Source: Meconema thalassinum
Lineage: Eukaryota; Arthropoda; Insecta; Orthoptera; Tettigoniidae
Direction: 5' to 3'
Assembly (NCBI GenBank): GCA_946902985.2
Contig: CAMPQE020000053.1
Location: 434,001 to 498,000 of the forward strand
DNA: 64,000 nucleotides
Each line of letters opens with the position of its first letter. The stretch's first letter is position 1. The notes beneath the pieces were generated by a model. That model was not told the DNA's origin, made no database searches, and saw only the letters and a program-made list of their open reading frames with translations. The position numbers were made by a program, and so were the translations under genes. Shown piece after piece: positions 33,095 to 43,990 of this stretch.

Positions 33095-33380
33095 TTTTTT
33101 TAAACCCCTGGCACTACAGACCATGAGGGGCCTAGGCCTGTCATGCGACCGCTTCCCAGCCATTTGGCCTGCAGATATTGTGGTGACGCGTGGTCAGTGC
33201 ATCGTGTCCCCTAGGCCTCGTAACCGGGGCGCTGCCTCTCTATCAGACAGCTACTCAATTGTCCTCACGAAGCTGAGTGCACTCCGTTGCAGTTTCACGT
33301 CAGTGTCTAATAACTCTGACGGAGCCGAGAATCGAACCCGGGGCCTCCGAATGAGAGGCAGGCGAGCTACCCTGTTCTTA
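33095..33380 (-). mobile_element. tRNA-derived SINE
   Basis: The minus strand starts with a tRNA-like head: GGGTAGCTCGCCTGCCTCTC, then a B box GGTTCGATTC (33329-33338). A body of about 220 bp follows. The internal A- and B-box arrangement and spacing are typical of RNA polymerase III SINEs. The plus-strand 126-codon open frame across it is an artefact. Confidence 0.75.
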
Positions 33381-33880
33381 TTGTGTTTATATATATATTT
33401 TGAAAAAGATAATAAATGGATTGGCATTGCCTCCTACAAGGATATATAGAAAATCGGATGTCATACCTTGAGGTTCAGTTGCCATGGAAACAGACTTGCC
33501 ATTAGTTCATCAGTTTATCAGAGTGAAGATAGTTTTCTGCGAATATCTTTGAAACTGTTGGTTTTAGGGCCTTAAAATGTGGTTTTCGGTGTCCCGTAGG
33601 GACATATTTCTTGCTTCGAGGGGCGTAAAATGAGCTTTTTCCGGTCTTTATGCGACAACTTCGATATTTTGTCCCGGTTGAGTATTTTTGGTGGCCTTTC
33701 AGTTATGTTGCCCGTTCCAAGGGAAAAATTATTTATTTCCGGATGAAAGGCAGCCTATATGTTATCCCAGGGTATAAGCCGTCTCCATTTCAAATTTCAT
33801 CCAAATCCGTCCAGCCGTTTTAGTGTCAAGAGGTAACAAACTAACACACACACAGATTTTCACAATTATAATATATATAG

Positions 33881-34257
33881 GGATGCTGGGATATAGAGAT
33901 TAATTAAATCTTCATACTTTTGCTGTGGAATGTATATCGCATACAGTTTACTTCAAGTTTTGGAGGCCCGTTTCCTGAAATCCTGTAGGCTGTGATACGT
34001 CTGTCTATGGTATGTTTAGTGTTCTTAGGAGGTGGCGTGAAATTGAACTAGAGTTGTTATGTTAGGAGGACATGCAAGATGGCCAGCGCGACGTTGGAAT
34101 TCTTGAGTGAAGGTTGCTGGAACTTGTCGAACAGCTCTGTGGATTTCAGAGGTGTGATAGACAATGGGAGGAAGGCTTTGTAAAGGAATAGATGAAGGTT
34201 ATGAATTGTGCTATTAAAAATCGTTTGAGATATATGTGAAGAAATATATCAAAGGAA
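33881..34257. other. Unassigned stretch
   Basis: No gene is visible. Around 33930-33975 a phrase similar to 30890-30930 occurs (ATCGCATAC then TTTACTTCAA), suggesting another decayed repeat. Confidence 0.35.
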
Positions 34258-35200
34258 AATTTAATATCTCGCGAAGCAATAATGCTAGGGACTTGTATGA
34301 GGTGTCCTAGGATCGGTGTGAGACCCCCTGTTTTCCTATAGCCCCTTTAATTTAACCAAAGGACCCTAAATTAATAGGTCATCGGCTTTTTAATATTCCG
34401 CGAACCAAGAATGCTAAGGACTTGTATGAGATGTCCTAGGACTCGGGGTAACGCCCCCTGTTTTCCTATAGCCCCCTTAATATAACCAAAGGACTCGAAA
34501 CTAATAGGTCATCGGCTTTTTAATATCTCATGAACCAATAATGCTAGGGACTTGTATTAATGATATTTATTGCAACCAATGGTCAAATACAATAATAATT
34601 AAAATTGCACACAATGAAGTCATGTACAGAATTCTGTTAATGTCACTGTTCTCTTGCTACAAACTTTTGCGAGATATCTTTCACACGACTTTTCACACAA
34701 CTCACACCTACAGTTCTCGTCTGGGTTGTGGTATACCTTCTTGCAGCACAGCTTGAAATGAAAACAATGAACAGCGAAACGTGTCATGAAATGGCGAAGT
34801 TCATACATAGAATTCCTCCACTCTGAGGTCATCATGGCATCTGTTTGGTAGAAATCCCTCCAGATGTTGGCTTTCTTCTCTTGAAGTTCTTGCAGTGTTA
34901 ACTGATATTGCTTTGTAGAAGGCAGTAACATTCTTATACGTAACTCTTCTATGTAAAATGGTTGTCTCGTTAGTTCATAGGTCGTCCTTGAGGTGTCCTA
35001 GGAGTCGGGGTGACGGCCCCCGTTCTTCTTTCCCCCTCCTAATTTAGCCAAAGGACCCAAATAGGTCATTGGCCTTTTAATATCTCGTGAACCAATAATG
35101 CTAGGGACTTGTATGAGGTGTCCCAGGAGTCGAGGTGACGCCCCCCGTTCTACCATCACCCTCTTAAGTTAACCAAAGGACCCAAAACTAAAGGGTTGTA
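34258..35200 (+). repeat. 130-bp tandem array, four units, interrupted
   Basis: Units begin near 34261, 34390, 34519 and 35076, with phrases TTAATATCTCGTGAACC, AATGCTAGGGACTTGTATGA and GGTGTCCTAGG recurring at a 129-130 bp period. The third unit is split after GGGACTTGTAT by a LINE tail (about 34556-34990) and resumes at GAGGTGTCCTAGG. Confidence 0.85.
34556..34990 (-). pseudogene. LINE ORF2 C terminus, 3' tail only
   Basis: The minus strand encodes LPSTKQYQLTLQELQEKKAN, then FYQTDAMMTSEWRNSMYELR and a Cys-rich end CRCELCEKSCERYL. It aligns with the C terminus of the LINE at 39276-40349 (LPSTRQEKEFLRMRQRKRGE, CVCILCAKQCGRYH). It is a severely 5'-truncated copy lodged in the 130-bp array. Confidence 0.85.
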
Positions 35201-35246
35201 GGCCTCGCTATGACGCCCCTTTAACATTATTTTGTGATTTGCAGAG

Positions 35247-35387
35247 ATGGTTAAATCCAGAGCAGGATATATGCGAAATTATCGACAAAAGAAACGTGAG
35301 AAAAAAATAAAAACCGGAGGAGTACAGCCGAATAAAATTGACTTCACATATATTTCATCTCAATTTCTTAGTAGGATAGCATGGTAG
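35247..35387 (+). CDS. Small ORF with basic RNYRQKKREKK motif, function unknown
   Basis: ATG at 35247 follows an acceptor-like TTTGTGATTTGCAG. The 46-codon frame reads MVKSRAGYMRNYRQKKREKK and stops at 35385-35387. Similar basic starts occur in assorted insect transposon ORFs (from memory), but nothing downstream supports a full gene. It may be a stray first coding exon of a dead element or chance. Confidence 0.25.
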   Translation: MVKSRAGYMRNYRQKKREKKIKTGGVQPNKIDFTYISSQFLSRIAW

Positions 35388-36735
35388 ATGTTACACATCA
35401 TATGCTACTACTGTTAGGCTCGTAATTTGTTTTGTAATGGTTTGTTTTTGTGTATTTTATTTTTATCTGGTTGTCCTTATCAGATTAGTATAATTTCTTG
35501 AGATGTCCAGGGCATATATTTCGAGGCAACCTTGTTAAGCTGAGTCAAGTGGGGATTATTTTGATGTGTAACATCTTTCCACTCGGTTGCTGGATATTTT
35601 TGTGGGAGTGATTTTGAAAAAAGGGACGGAAGAGTATCGGACGGAAGTGTGTAAGAAGCTGGATCGCATCCCTCCTCGCTGCTTTTTTGTATTTGTCTGT
35701 CTTCACTTTTAGTTGGCAGCTCGAAAACTAACCGTTCTCTTTCAGAGTTTTAACCCGTGAGGAAACCACAAACAACTATCCATTGGAGAACATTTGTTGA
35801 AACGAAAGTCAAAAGTTACATCTAAATGAAACCCCAAGTGGAATAAGGTTCTCGAAACAAGCTATGCACCACGTGACTCTTTCATTTCACGCTGTCTTCA
35901 AAGACCATCAGAGTTCACTGTTAACAAGGGATTTGCGCTCCCGGCAGACACATCATGTCACAAGTTACACATCATTTGCGACTACTGTAAGGTTCGTAAT
36001 TTTTCGAATATTTTTTAAATCCACTCCTTAAAATATCACCAAGTATTTGCTACACGAGTGCGGCCCTCAGACATTACTTCGCCCAGATTACCGTGTCACT
36101 TCCCGATAACCGAACTCGCTACCTCTCGCACTAAAAATTGGACAACTCCAAAATACGTCTTGCTCCTTCGAGTGTCAGGCAATAAGGGTCTCGAGCCCTC
36201 TTGACGGGCCCCCATTCTCCTAGTCACAGATAGTATTTTCTTCGAAAAAAAAACGCGAAAAATGGCGGAATCCCTGAAATGTCTAGTTTCTGCTTCTCTG
36301 AGACATCTTAGTGAAAAACCAAAATACTGATAATTTCTTGAACAAATTATTGCATTTTCTCAGCCGTTAAAATTTCTTCTCAAATGCTAGGTAATTAGCA
36401 ATGAACAGCCCTATAATGCGGATAAATCCCTTCTATTAATTGGCTATGCGTGGTCACGTGTCAAGTGTGGCGCGCGACTACCCCACCCCTCTGCTGTTCG
36501 CGCGGGCCGGTCGTGCGGGCTAGTTTAGTTGCCCCTAGCACAAAACTTGCCGGTCCACGCGACTCCCTGTGACTGGCGCGGTCTTCCTTTCAAAACAAGT
36601 TTTTGCCACTACGCCTAGACTCTCTCATATCAAATTTTGTGATTGGCCTGACTTATTCTTTGCGAGCAGACTAACGTGTTTTCCTCTTTCGTACGTGTTT
36701 CCAGATATCAAATTTAACAAATAGGAAGTTTCATT
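35388..36735. other. Unassigned stretch with small internal repeats
   Basis: GTTACACATCAT..GC.ACTACTGT occurs at about 35390 and again at about 35965, followed in both by a GGTTCGTAAT or GGCTCGTAAT block. At 35555-35640 lies the second copy of the 30790 block. A short GC-rich patch (about 36465-36590) has no recognisable content. Confidence 0.4.
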
Positions 36736-36739
36736 CCCT

Positions 36740-37030
36740 GCCCTGTCTCAAATGCAACTCTTAACAATAAGATTCGAGTACAGTACAGCTGCGATGCATC
36801 CGAAACCCCGCTTGCTCAATTGGTATCTCCACAAGCAATCTTGGAGAAATTCCGTTAAGGAGCAGCCGTTCCTCTAATTTGTAGCATCCACTCAATAGAG
36901 AAATAATTGGTCTGTAACTCTATGGCTTATTATTTGGTTTCCCAGGTTTCAAAATAGCGTTATCAAGTGAGGAAACTTCCCAGTCTGCTGGATATTGGTA
37001 GCACACTTACAGAGCCATAATCGTGCATTT
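36740..37030 (-). pseudogene. LINE reverse transcriptase finger fragment (jockey/CR1 type)
   Basis: Translating the minus strand across frameshifts gives YPADWKVSS, AILKPGKPNNKP, SYRPIISLLSGCYKLEERLL then IEQAGFRMHRSC. This is the motif order W-x-x-A-x-x-x-x-I-x-KPGK, SYRPI-LLS, Q-AGFR-RSC of non-LTR RTs. It is short and broken and its sequence family differs from the RTE copies here. The open frame at 37041-37253 next to it is unrecognised. Confidence 0.65.
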
Positions 37031-37412
37031 CTGCCGCAGTTCACGAGATGTAGTGCATCAAATCGCGGTGGTAATACCGTACTCTTCTGTAAAATTCATA
37101 TTCTATTTTCGTCTCGCTAACGGATCTCCGGTCGAGGACTACTCGAGAGGGTGTCAACATCACAAATTTTACAAAGGTAAAATCTGACATTTTACTGGAC
37201 AGAACGTGGGTGTTAGAATTGTTATTAGCAGAGGCTGATTTAAGAACATTCAAAGGGAAATGATTAGGTTGAGATAAGATTAGGTTAGGATTATTGAAGT
37301 ATTTAGATCGTAGGCTTTCTTGGCCGGTGTCTAGTTCATTATCTAGGCTTACTGGATGGTGCCTATCTCTGATTGTTTCCGGACGTTTTGTCTGTCATTG
37401 CAGCAGCCTTAA

Positions 37413-39055
37413 TCATGGGTAAGAGTTCGTGTCTGTACTCAAAATAACCGTCGGTTGTCCGTCAGTCACTGCTCGAATGGCATTAACGTCACGCTGTTCC
37501 ATGATTGGTCCGAGCCCCAGCCAGTCAACGTTCCATGTGTTGATAAACCTGAATCTATCTTCGAGATTGAAATGATTGAGATGCTTCACGATCTCTATTG
37601 CCTCTTTTATTATCCTGCTTTGATATCTAGGAATATTAGCAACAGTTTCCGCCTTATCAAATTCTATGCCGTGTCTCGTGACGTCAGCATGTTCAACTAA
37701 TGCTGATCTGTAGTTTATTTGATTTGTTTCTCTAATGTGCTCTGATATCCTAACGGATACGCGTCTCCTTGTTTCCTCTTTGTATATCTCTCCCCAGGAA
37801 CACGGCACTTTGTGAAATCCTGCGCCCTGGTTTGGCTGCTTTATCTCGGCTGATTAACGCATTTCTTGCTTCAGCTTGTTTATTGGATGCATAATCGTTT
37901 TCGCGTTGTGTTTCTTTAGCAACCTGTCGATTCTTTATGTCACCCCCTGTACGTACGGCAGAAAGGATTTGTTATAATGTCACTGGTTATACGCCCATTT
38001 TAACAACTGTGGCTTTCAGAGACGCCGGAGTGCCGGGATTGTTCCCCGAATGGGATCTTTAACGTGCCAATAAATCTACTGACGCAGATTCCTGGAATTC
38101 GTGCACCTTCAATGCCAACTAGCTCCGCCAGGATTCGACCCTGCAACCTTGGGCCCAGCAAGTAAGAAGGTAACCGCTGAGCCACGCATCCAGCCTGGAA
38201 AGGATTTATAGTGGTGCTGATCTTCGATCAATTGAGCGGTTCTTCGGCTTTGTTCTGTATTCCGTATGGGCCTATTTATCTGTCCTTTGCAGTGTCCAAT
38301 AGCTAGGAGCGTATTCTAAACTCCAATTTTCACCTTTTTCTCCTTATTTACGATGTTTCCATCGTAAATGCTGTTGGCTCTGATGAAGAGTGTCCTAGCT
38401 ACCATTTCCTTCTGCGACGGCGGATGGCTTGAGTTTTCATGTAGGTACCGATCTGTATGAGTACCTTTCCTGTAGACACTGTGTCCGAGCTTGTTGTCTG
38501 TTCGTTTATAGAGCAGATCGTCTACGAAGGCCAGCGGATTATTTTCATCTACTACCTATTCTGGAGTTGATGCTCAGTTGTCTAGACCACATGATATCTA
38601 GGAAGTCATGGAGTGTGTTGCGTTCATGTTTCCATATCAAATGGATGTCATATACGTATCTGAACCAGCACTCAGGTTTCAATTGGCTCTCTTTTGCAGC
38701 TTCTTACACTAATTTACCATGAAAACGTTGCCCAAATAACAGAGAGAGGGGCGTTCCATGGTTGCTCCATCCATATGTTGAAACATCTGCCCATTGAAGA
38801 CGAAGACTGTGGTGTTAACCCAGTGTTCACCAATTTAGTCCGTTGAACCTCCTGTGACTGTCAGCTTTTTCATTATTATCGGTGTGGCGTCAGGTACTGG
38901 AACGCTGAAAAATAAGGACTCTACATCAAGGCTTGCCAGTAGATTGCCGTCACTCAGGTTTACACTCGCTATGCTCGTATATAAGAGGTGTCGCGAATTT
39001 ATAACGTTAGAGACTAGCGAAGGGAATAATGTATACAGGACCTGATTCATATATT
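37413..39055 (-). pseudogene. Penelope-like element, RT plus GIY-YIG, 5'-truncated
   Basis: The minus strand runs from the RT core (LLASLDVESLFFSVPVPDA, about 38900) through PECWFRYVYDIHLIWKHE (about 38650), where the usual catalytic YVDD reads YVYD. It continues with SSHPPSQKEMVARTLF and NAKTIMHPINKLKQE to the GIY-YIG domain VPCSWGEIYKEETRRRVSVR, SRIIKEAIEIVKH, ending about 37413. A SINE interrupts the RT thumb region at 38010-38192. GIY and YIG are both eroded (EIYKEE), and several frameshifts are present. It is a third, older PLE family in this window. Confidence 0.82.
38010..38192 (-). mobile_element. tRNA-derived SINE
   Basis: The minus strand begins GCTGGATGCGTGGCTCAGCG, an A-box-like head, and has a B box GGTCGAATCC near 38131-38140, followed by a body ending near 38010. 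It lies inside the PLE remnant. Confidence 0.72.
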
Positions 39056-39241
39056 TTATTAATTAATAGTATAATTGCGCACGAAAGTGCATTTGGAATG
39101 AATACATCATCGGCTAATATCACAAACACTGTCAGATGAGAAGTTAAATAGACCAGCGGTGCATGGTTTCCACCGGCCTCCACCACAAACCTCGCTCGAG
39201 ACCCGGATCCCACCAACCCACCGACCAGTCAGTGATCGATA
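39056..39241. other. Short unassigned spacer
   Basis: This lies between the truncated 5' edge of the PLE and the 3' end of the following LINE. It contains no recognised element. Confidence 0.35.
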
Positions 39242-39275
39242 TCATAATAATAAAGGAACTGCGGAAAAATGTGCA

Positions 39276-42045
39276 TTACATTTTCGAGTACTCCAATAAG
39301 GACAGTATTCTCTCAGAGCATTTACTAAAATGATATCGACCACACTGTTTAGCACATAATATGCACACACACTGCTCAGAAGGTCCATGAAAGCCACGCC
39401 GCACGCACAGCTTATGATGGAAGCCGTGCACAGCAAGTCTATTCAGAGCACTCCTCATTTCATTGTTCGATTCAGTCCAATTTCTCTGAGACATGGCATC
39501 AGTCCCATAGAATTCTATGTCGATTTCCCCTCGCTTTCTTTGTCTCATCCTTAGGAATTCCTTTTCCTGTCTAGTAGAAGGCAACTGCAATCGAGATCTT
39601 AAGTCTTCAACAAGAAAAGTTTCCCTGGCAAGTTCATAAACAAGTCGGGAGTGCGTGTATTTTGATACTCCCAGGGCAGCCTTTAAGTATCGCGCTTTGA
39701 CTTTTTCAATTGATCTGAGATCGCTCAAGCTTAATATATCCCAGACTATGTCTAACCCATATGTGAGGATCGGAACAATCTTGGCATCAAAGAGTGCTAA
39801 GGCGGATTTCAGTGACAGTCGAGATATGTTTCTAATATCGAAAATAGCTTTAGTGGCCGATGCCACCCACTGTTTTATGTGAATCCTGAAGGAATGCATG
39901 GTAGTTTGCAGAGTCAAGCGTAGATAAGTGAAGCTATTTACAATTTGAAGGGGAGTTTGTTTCAAAATTATACTGTCGTCCTTGGACGCTCGTCCGCCTT
40001 TCCTGAAGAACATATATTTCGTTTTCTCGACGTTAACCTGCAAATCGTTGATAGATGCCCATGCCTCCAGAGAGGAAACAGCCGATTGTAGCTCACTGAT
40101 GTCACGGGAGCCCAGAACCATATCATCCGCATAAATGTACAGTTTTATTTCCGGTGAGTCTTCTTTAATAGCTCGAACAACATCGTGGGTTGCGACGTTA
40201 AAAAGAAAGGGACTCAGGGGGTCTCCCTGAAGCACGCCATTTGTTTGCAATATCTCTTTCGATACTGTTACATTTTCAGAAATTTGAACGTAGTTACTCC
40301 TTAATATATTATGGCTCAGGATTGTGAGTGGTTTGTTGTCCTTCACCAACTCATCTAGTTTCGAGGAAATTATGACCCGGTTTAAGTTGTAGCCTTTGTA
40401 AAATCAATGAAAACTTCGTGAAATTTGTCTCGTGGTGATTTAAGGGCGTTTTCAACATCATCCTTGTGATTTTTAATGGCCTGAATTGTACTCCTCCTCC
40501 TTCTAAATCCAAATTGCTCTTCTGGTATCTTACTATGAATTTCATCGGTGAGCCGTTTTGCCACAAGTTTGGTGAGCACTTTCAGAAGATATTTTCTAAC
40601 GCGATCCCACTATAGGAATTGGGGTCAAACTGGTCTCCTTTCCCCTTATAGAGCATCTTCAATGTTGACAATTTCCACGTGGAAGGAACGTCTCCTGATC
40701 TCAAACAAAGATTCATTAAATTTGTAAATACCGGAAATAGCACGGTACCTGCTGTTTTAATGTGCTCATTAAAGATGCCATCTGGCACAGACGCTTTTCC
40801 GTCCTTCAGAGTCATTAGAGTACTACGAACCTCATCTGGTGTGAACAAGGGGATAGCAGTGCCATCTTGTTCAGATGGTTTCATTTGGAATGCTGTTAAG
40901 GTTCCCTTCTGATTTAATATGGCAGTGAAGTGTTGCTCCAAAATACTCATGTCAATTTTCCCAACCATTTGCGTTTTCCTTGGTGTTAATGCTAATTAAG
41001 GGTTCGCTTTCGCATTCTCCACCATTTTGGCCACCTCAAGTTCAATAAAGTCCTTTCGTGTCTTCTTGAGTAATTCCTTATAATTCTTCCTCAAAGTGCC
41101 GTATATATCTAGGTCCTCATGTCTATTGCTTGCTCGCGCTACGTGAAGGGCCTGCAATACTCGTTTTCTCTCGAAATAGCAGGTGTGGTTAAACCAGTTT
41201 TGTGATTTTCGTTCGCGAAATAGTGGAACTGATGATTTAATAATGTCCTCAAGGGCAGAGGCGGCAGAGTCAAGATCACTTGCTTCAATTCTATTGTTAA
41301 AGTGAATTAACTTGTTGGTATTTTGAGTCAGTAGGCTTTCATTCAGTTTACGTGAAATGTTTAGGACGCGTTTTGACTCTATCTTGAGTGGAATACGAGC
41401 AGCCACATTAAAGTGCGCTACAACAGGGCAATGCTTTTTAAGTGGAGCATCGGAGCTGGAATAACACACCTTATATTCGGACAACTCGATCCCAGCATCC
41501 TTGAAGAAAATTAAGTCCATCGTACTTGAGCCGTTGCATGCGAAATATGTTCTGTCCGCCGCTTTGTTAACAAGAGTGTATCCTTCTTCCGCCATCAACT
41601 ACAGTAGTACATGTTTCCTATGGTTGTCAGTATCTACTCTGCAGTTGAAATCCCCTGCAATGATAATATTACTCCCGGGGTGCGTTTTTCCTAGTGAAAT
41701 CATGATTGTTGCTATAATAACTTCTGGGAGTGTTGATGGATCGATGTATATGCCTATTATTGTTAAGCTAGTTGATTGGAGGATTATGGTGTCCTCGTCT
41801 TTGTACCGTGTTGAAAAACTCCCTAGAGTAGGTTTAAAATAACAAGATATACCCCTGACGGGTCGACCCCTTGGTCCTTGAGTGGCGTAGACGTGTTCCG
41901 AATCAAATCCATTAATGACTATTGCCTTTGTTGCGAAAGTCTCAGAGAGAATTAGGAAATCCTGCTTATCTAGAAGATCACTCTGAACTAGATTTAGAAC
42001 GCTCCTCAACCCTTCCACGTTCCGTAGAAGAAGATTCATATTCAA
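39276..42045 (-). pseudogene. LINE ORF2: endonuclease and reverse transcriptase
   Basis: The endonuclease begins MNMNLLLRNVEGLRSVLNLV and carries LILSETF, IIIAGDFNCRVDTDNHRK and STMDLIF, with an in-frame TAG near 41596. The RT is spread over three frames. Fingers: TPDEVRSTLMTLKDGKA, TLKMLYKGKGDQFDPNSY, EEQFGFRRRRST. The palm has NGVLQGDPLSPFLFNV and the catalytic YIYADDMVLG in the 357-codon frame 39276-40349. The C terminus ends with CVCILCAKQCGRYHFSKC, a zinc-knuckle-like array. At least three frame breaks lie between 40349 and 40996. Confidence 0.88.
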
Positions 42046-43020
42046 ACCTCGCCCCTCGTCTTTGGGAACGAAAAAGACGATATCGTCTGACGAGAGCCCC
42101 TTTTGGCCAAAGTTCCGGTGTTATGACTTTGTGAAGATCTGTCATGGGAATGCCAACTTTGAAGGCTTTGAGATTTCCTTGCGTTTGTAATTGTTCACAA
42201 TCATATATTTCGGTAGCGTGCAGATTCTTCAAATGTCTCTCAATCTTCTCTGTGTTAGCGGTCGTAAGTAATCGGCCTATATATAGCCACGCTCTAGGTG
42301 ATATCGCCAGAAGTTCATTGGATTGTACCGCATCTTCATTGTCTGAGTGAATGCGTTTCGTCCCAATAATTGTTGGTGTATGTGGGGAAGTAAATTTGTT
42401 TCCACTTCCTCGTTTCACAACGGTAGTCCATCGAGTGTCATCATCATCATCCGAATGTTGTTGAGATAAGAAAGGAAATCCTTCCTCACGTTCAGCCGTG
42501 TTATCCGTATCATTTAGATAGGACTAGCATGCCCCTTGTTGAGGCATTGTCCGATCTAGTAGAAGTGTCATTTCTAATCATAGGAATAGTCGTCTGTACT
42601 GACGGACCTTGAGTGGTCATTTCCTGTCTATATTCTCCATGATTACCATCCGAGTGTTTCATGGACGCTTTTGTATTCTTGAGTGGTCTGTCTTTGGACG
42701 GATCGACCGTATTGTCCAATCCAATGGAAGTGTCATTTCTAATCATAGGAATAGTGGTCTGCACTGATTCTACGGACGTACCGTGAGTGTATATTTCCTG
42801 TATGTAATCTCCATGATTGCCATCCGAGTGTTTCCTGGACGCTTTTGTACCTTTGGGTGGTCTGTCTTTGGGCGGATCGACCTCTTTTGGCTCTGGCGGA
42901 ATGGGTGCCTTGTATTTTAATGTTACAGATTATATTATATCTGTTAGATCCTTTAACTTTAAGTTCATTTCCACCCTTAGGGATTCTATCTCCCTTTGAA
43001 CGGACTTGCCCGCCTTGTAG
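41978..43020 (-). pseudogene. LINE ORF1 (gag-like) with RRM-like block and in-frame repeat
   Basis: From the N-terminal side it has KSVQREIESLRVEMNLKLKD (coiled coil), a Pro-rich stretch, two 55-residue repeats (DNA period 165 bp, 42562-42726 and 42727-42891), then LLAISPRAWLYIGRLLTTA and FKVGIPMTDLHKVI with ELWPKGALVRRYR. The last blocks resemble the C-terminal RRM-like domain of insect LINE gag proteins. A frameshift lies between 42420 and 42510 and a stop in the coiled coil. Confidence 0.72.
42562..42891 (-). repeat. Two tandem 165-bp repeats in LINE ORF1
   Basis: Phrases such as TGTCATTTCTAATCATAGGA and GATT(A/G)CCATCCGAGTGTTTC recur at 165 bp, which is 55 codons, so the duplication preserved frame. 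Confidence 0.85.
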
Positions 43021-43030
43021 GGACCATAAT

Positions 43031-43808
43031 CAAATATTTAGCAAGAGCGTGAGATTGGGTTGCTACGGCGCTAACAATGGGTCTCAGAGGCACATTGGTA
43101 TTGTGTAAGACCTTAGAACGTGGAATTTCTTGAGTGGCGAGGTTCTAAGGATTTCTGGTTCTCTTCTTGAATTGATTTTGCTTAATTAGCCGCGACGTCG
43201 TCCGCGCTGTGTTCCTTATGGGGTTCATCGGGATCACCTCATGAGCTGGGTCTGAGCAACGAGCCTGCCATGTTTTATGATCTGAGAGGCCTGCGTTCTA
43301 ATTTTATCTGCTTCGAAGGCTAGTAGATGATGGAGAGAAGAATTTACCGCGCAAGCAAATCTTCCGTAGGAAGACGTCTCAGCCTGATGGCGAAATTAAG
43401 TGCATTGCTAAGGATGTAGAATGTGGTAGCTTTGTAAAGATGAATGAATTGATAACATCAAGATTAGGAGACCTAGTGAGCTGCATTGGAAGTGTCTAAA
43501 GACTGGTGACTCAGACAACAACATCAACGATAATGTATGCTTGTCACTCATCAATTTAGCCACCTCTGTGAAATCTCACCGTATTATTCGCAAGAATAAA
43601 CTCAATTTCTTGAACATTGGAGACGATCAAGCAGTGATACATTGGGAGGGGCATAAGCACCTTGTCCTTTATTGCTCCCGGCATGTTAGAAATCTAACGA
43701 CTTTTGATTGGAAGATTACGGTGACTAAGAAACGCTCCCAATACACTCATATTGTCAGAGCTCTGAATCCAAAATCTCCGACAAGTCACACCTTGTAAAT
43801 ATACATAT
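43031..43808. other. Unassigned stretch
   Basis: The plus-strand open frame at 43541-43798 (85 codons) has no recognisable homology. There is no promoter or splice context to support it. Confidence 0.35.
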
Positions 43809-43810
43809 AA

Positions 43811-43990
43811 TGGCTTTGGTGGCGCAGTCGGTAGCATGCTGAACTGCTATGCCCAACATCACGGGTTTAAACCAGGAGAAAGTTGCCGGATTTTAAAGAG
43901 CGTTAAAAACCTTTAGTATGCCTTCCCTTCAGAGCTGAAAGCCGGCGGGCCCATGTCAGATTTATGGCAAGTAAAACAACCTACCACTAC
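43811..43990 (+). mobile_element. tRNA-derived SINE
   Basis: The plus strand reads TGGTGGCGCAGTCGGTAGC (A-box region) and a B-box-like GGGTTTAAACC at 43863-43873, followed by a body with GCCGGCGGGCCCATG. It is degenerate, but the tRNA-like head is clear. Confidence 0.68.

Larger units (their letters stand above)
31018..33880 (+). repeat. Old interspersed repeat with nested insertions
   Basis: The left end, TACCCGCGGCTTCGCTCGCG near 31030, and the right end, TTTCATCCAAATCCGTCCAG near 33800 followed by a T/A-rich terminus, are the two ends of a dispersed repeat seen in many insect genomes (from memory; superfamily not assigned). Between them lie a LINE fragment (31700-32520) and a tRNA-derived SINE (33095-33380), so it was a landing site for at least two later insertions. 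Confidence 0.45.
39242..43030 (-). mobile_element. Two-ORF LINE (I/jockey-like organisation), nearly full length
   Basis: On the minus strand ORF1 (about 43020-41978) is followed by ORF2 (about 42045-39276), overlapping by about 68 bp. ORF2 has endonuclease then reverse transcriptase and a C-terminal Cys-rich motif; no RNase H is recognised. The 3' end is near 39242 with a short TTATTATTAT-type run. Frameshifts and stops leave it non-functional. A second, tail-only copy is at 34556. Confidence 0.85.

Noticed and set aside
33069..33449. 126-codon plus-strand frame
   Set aside because: It spans the tRNA-derived SINE in antisense; there is no independent evidence of coding.
37260..37412. Hammerhead motif downstream of the third PLE
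   Set aside because: The minus strand has ACAAAACGTCCGG in the expected place, but no CTGANGA core with paired stem II.
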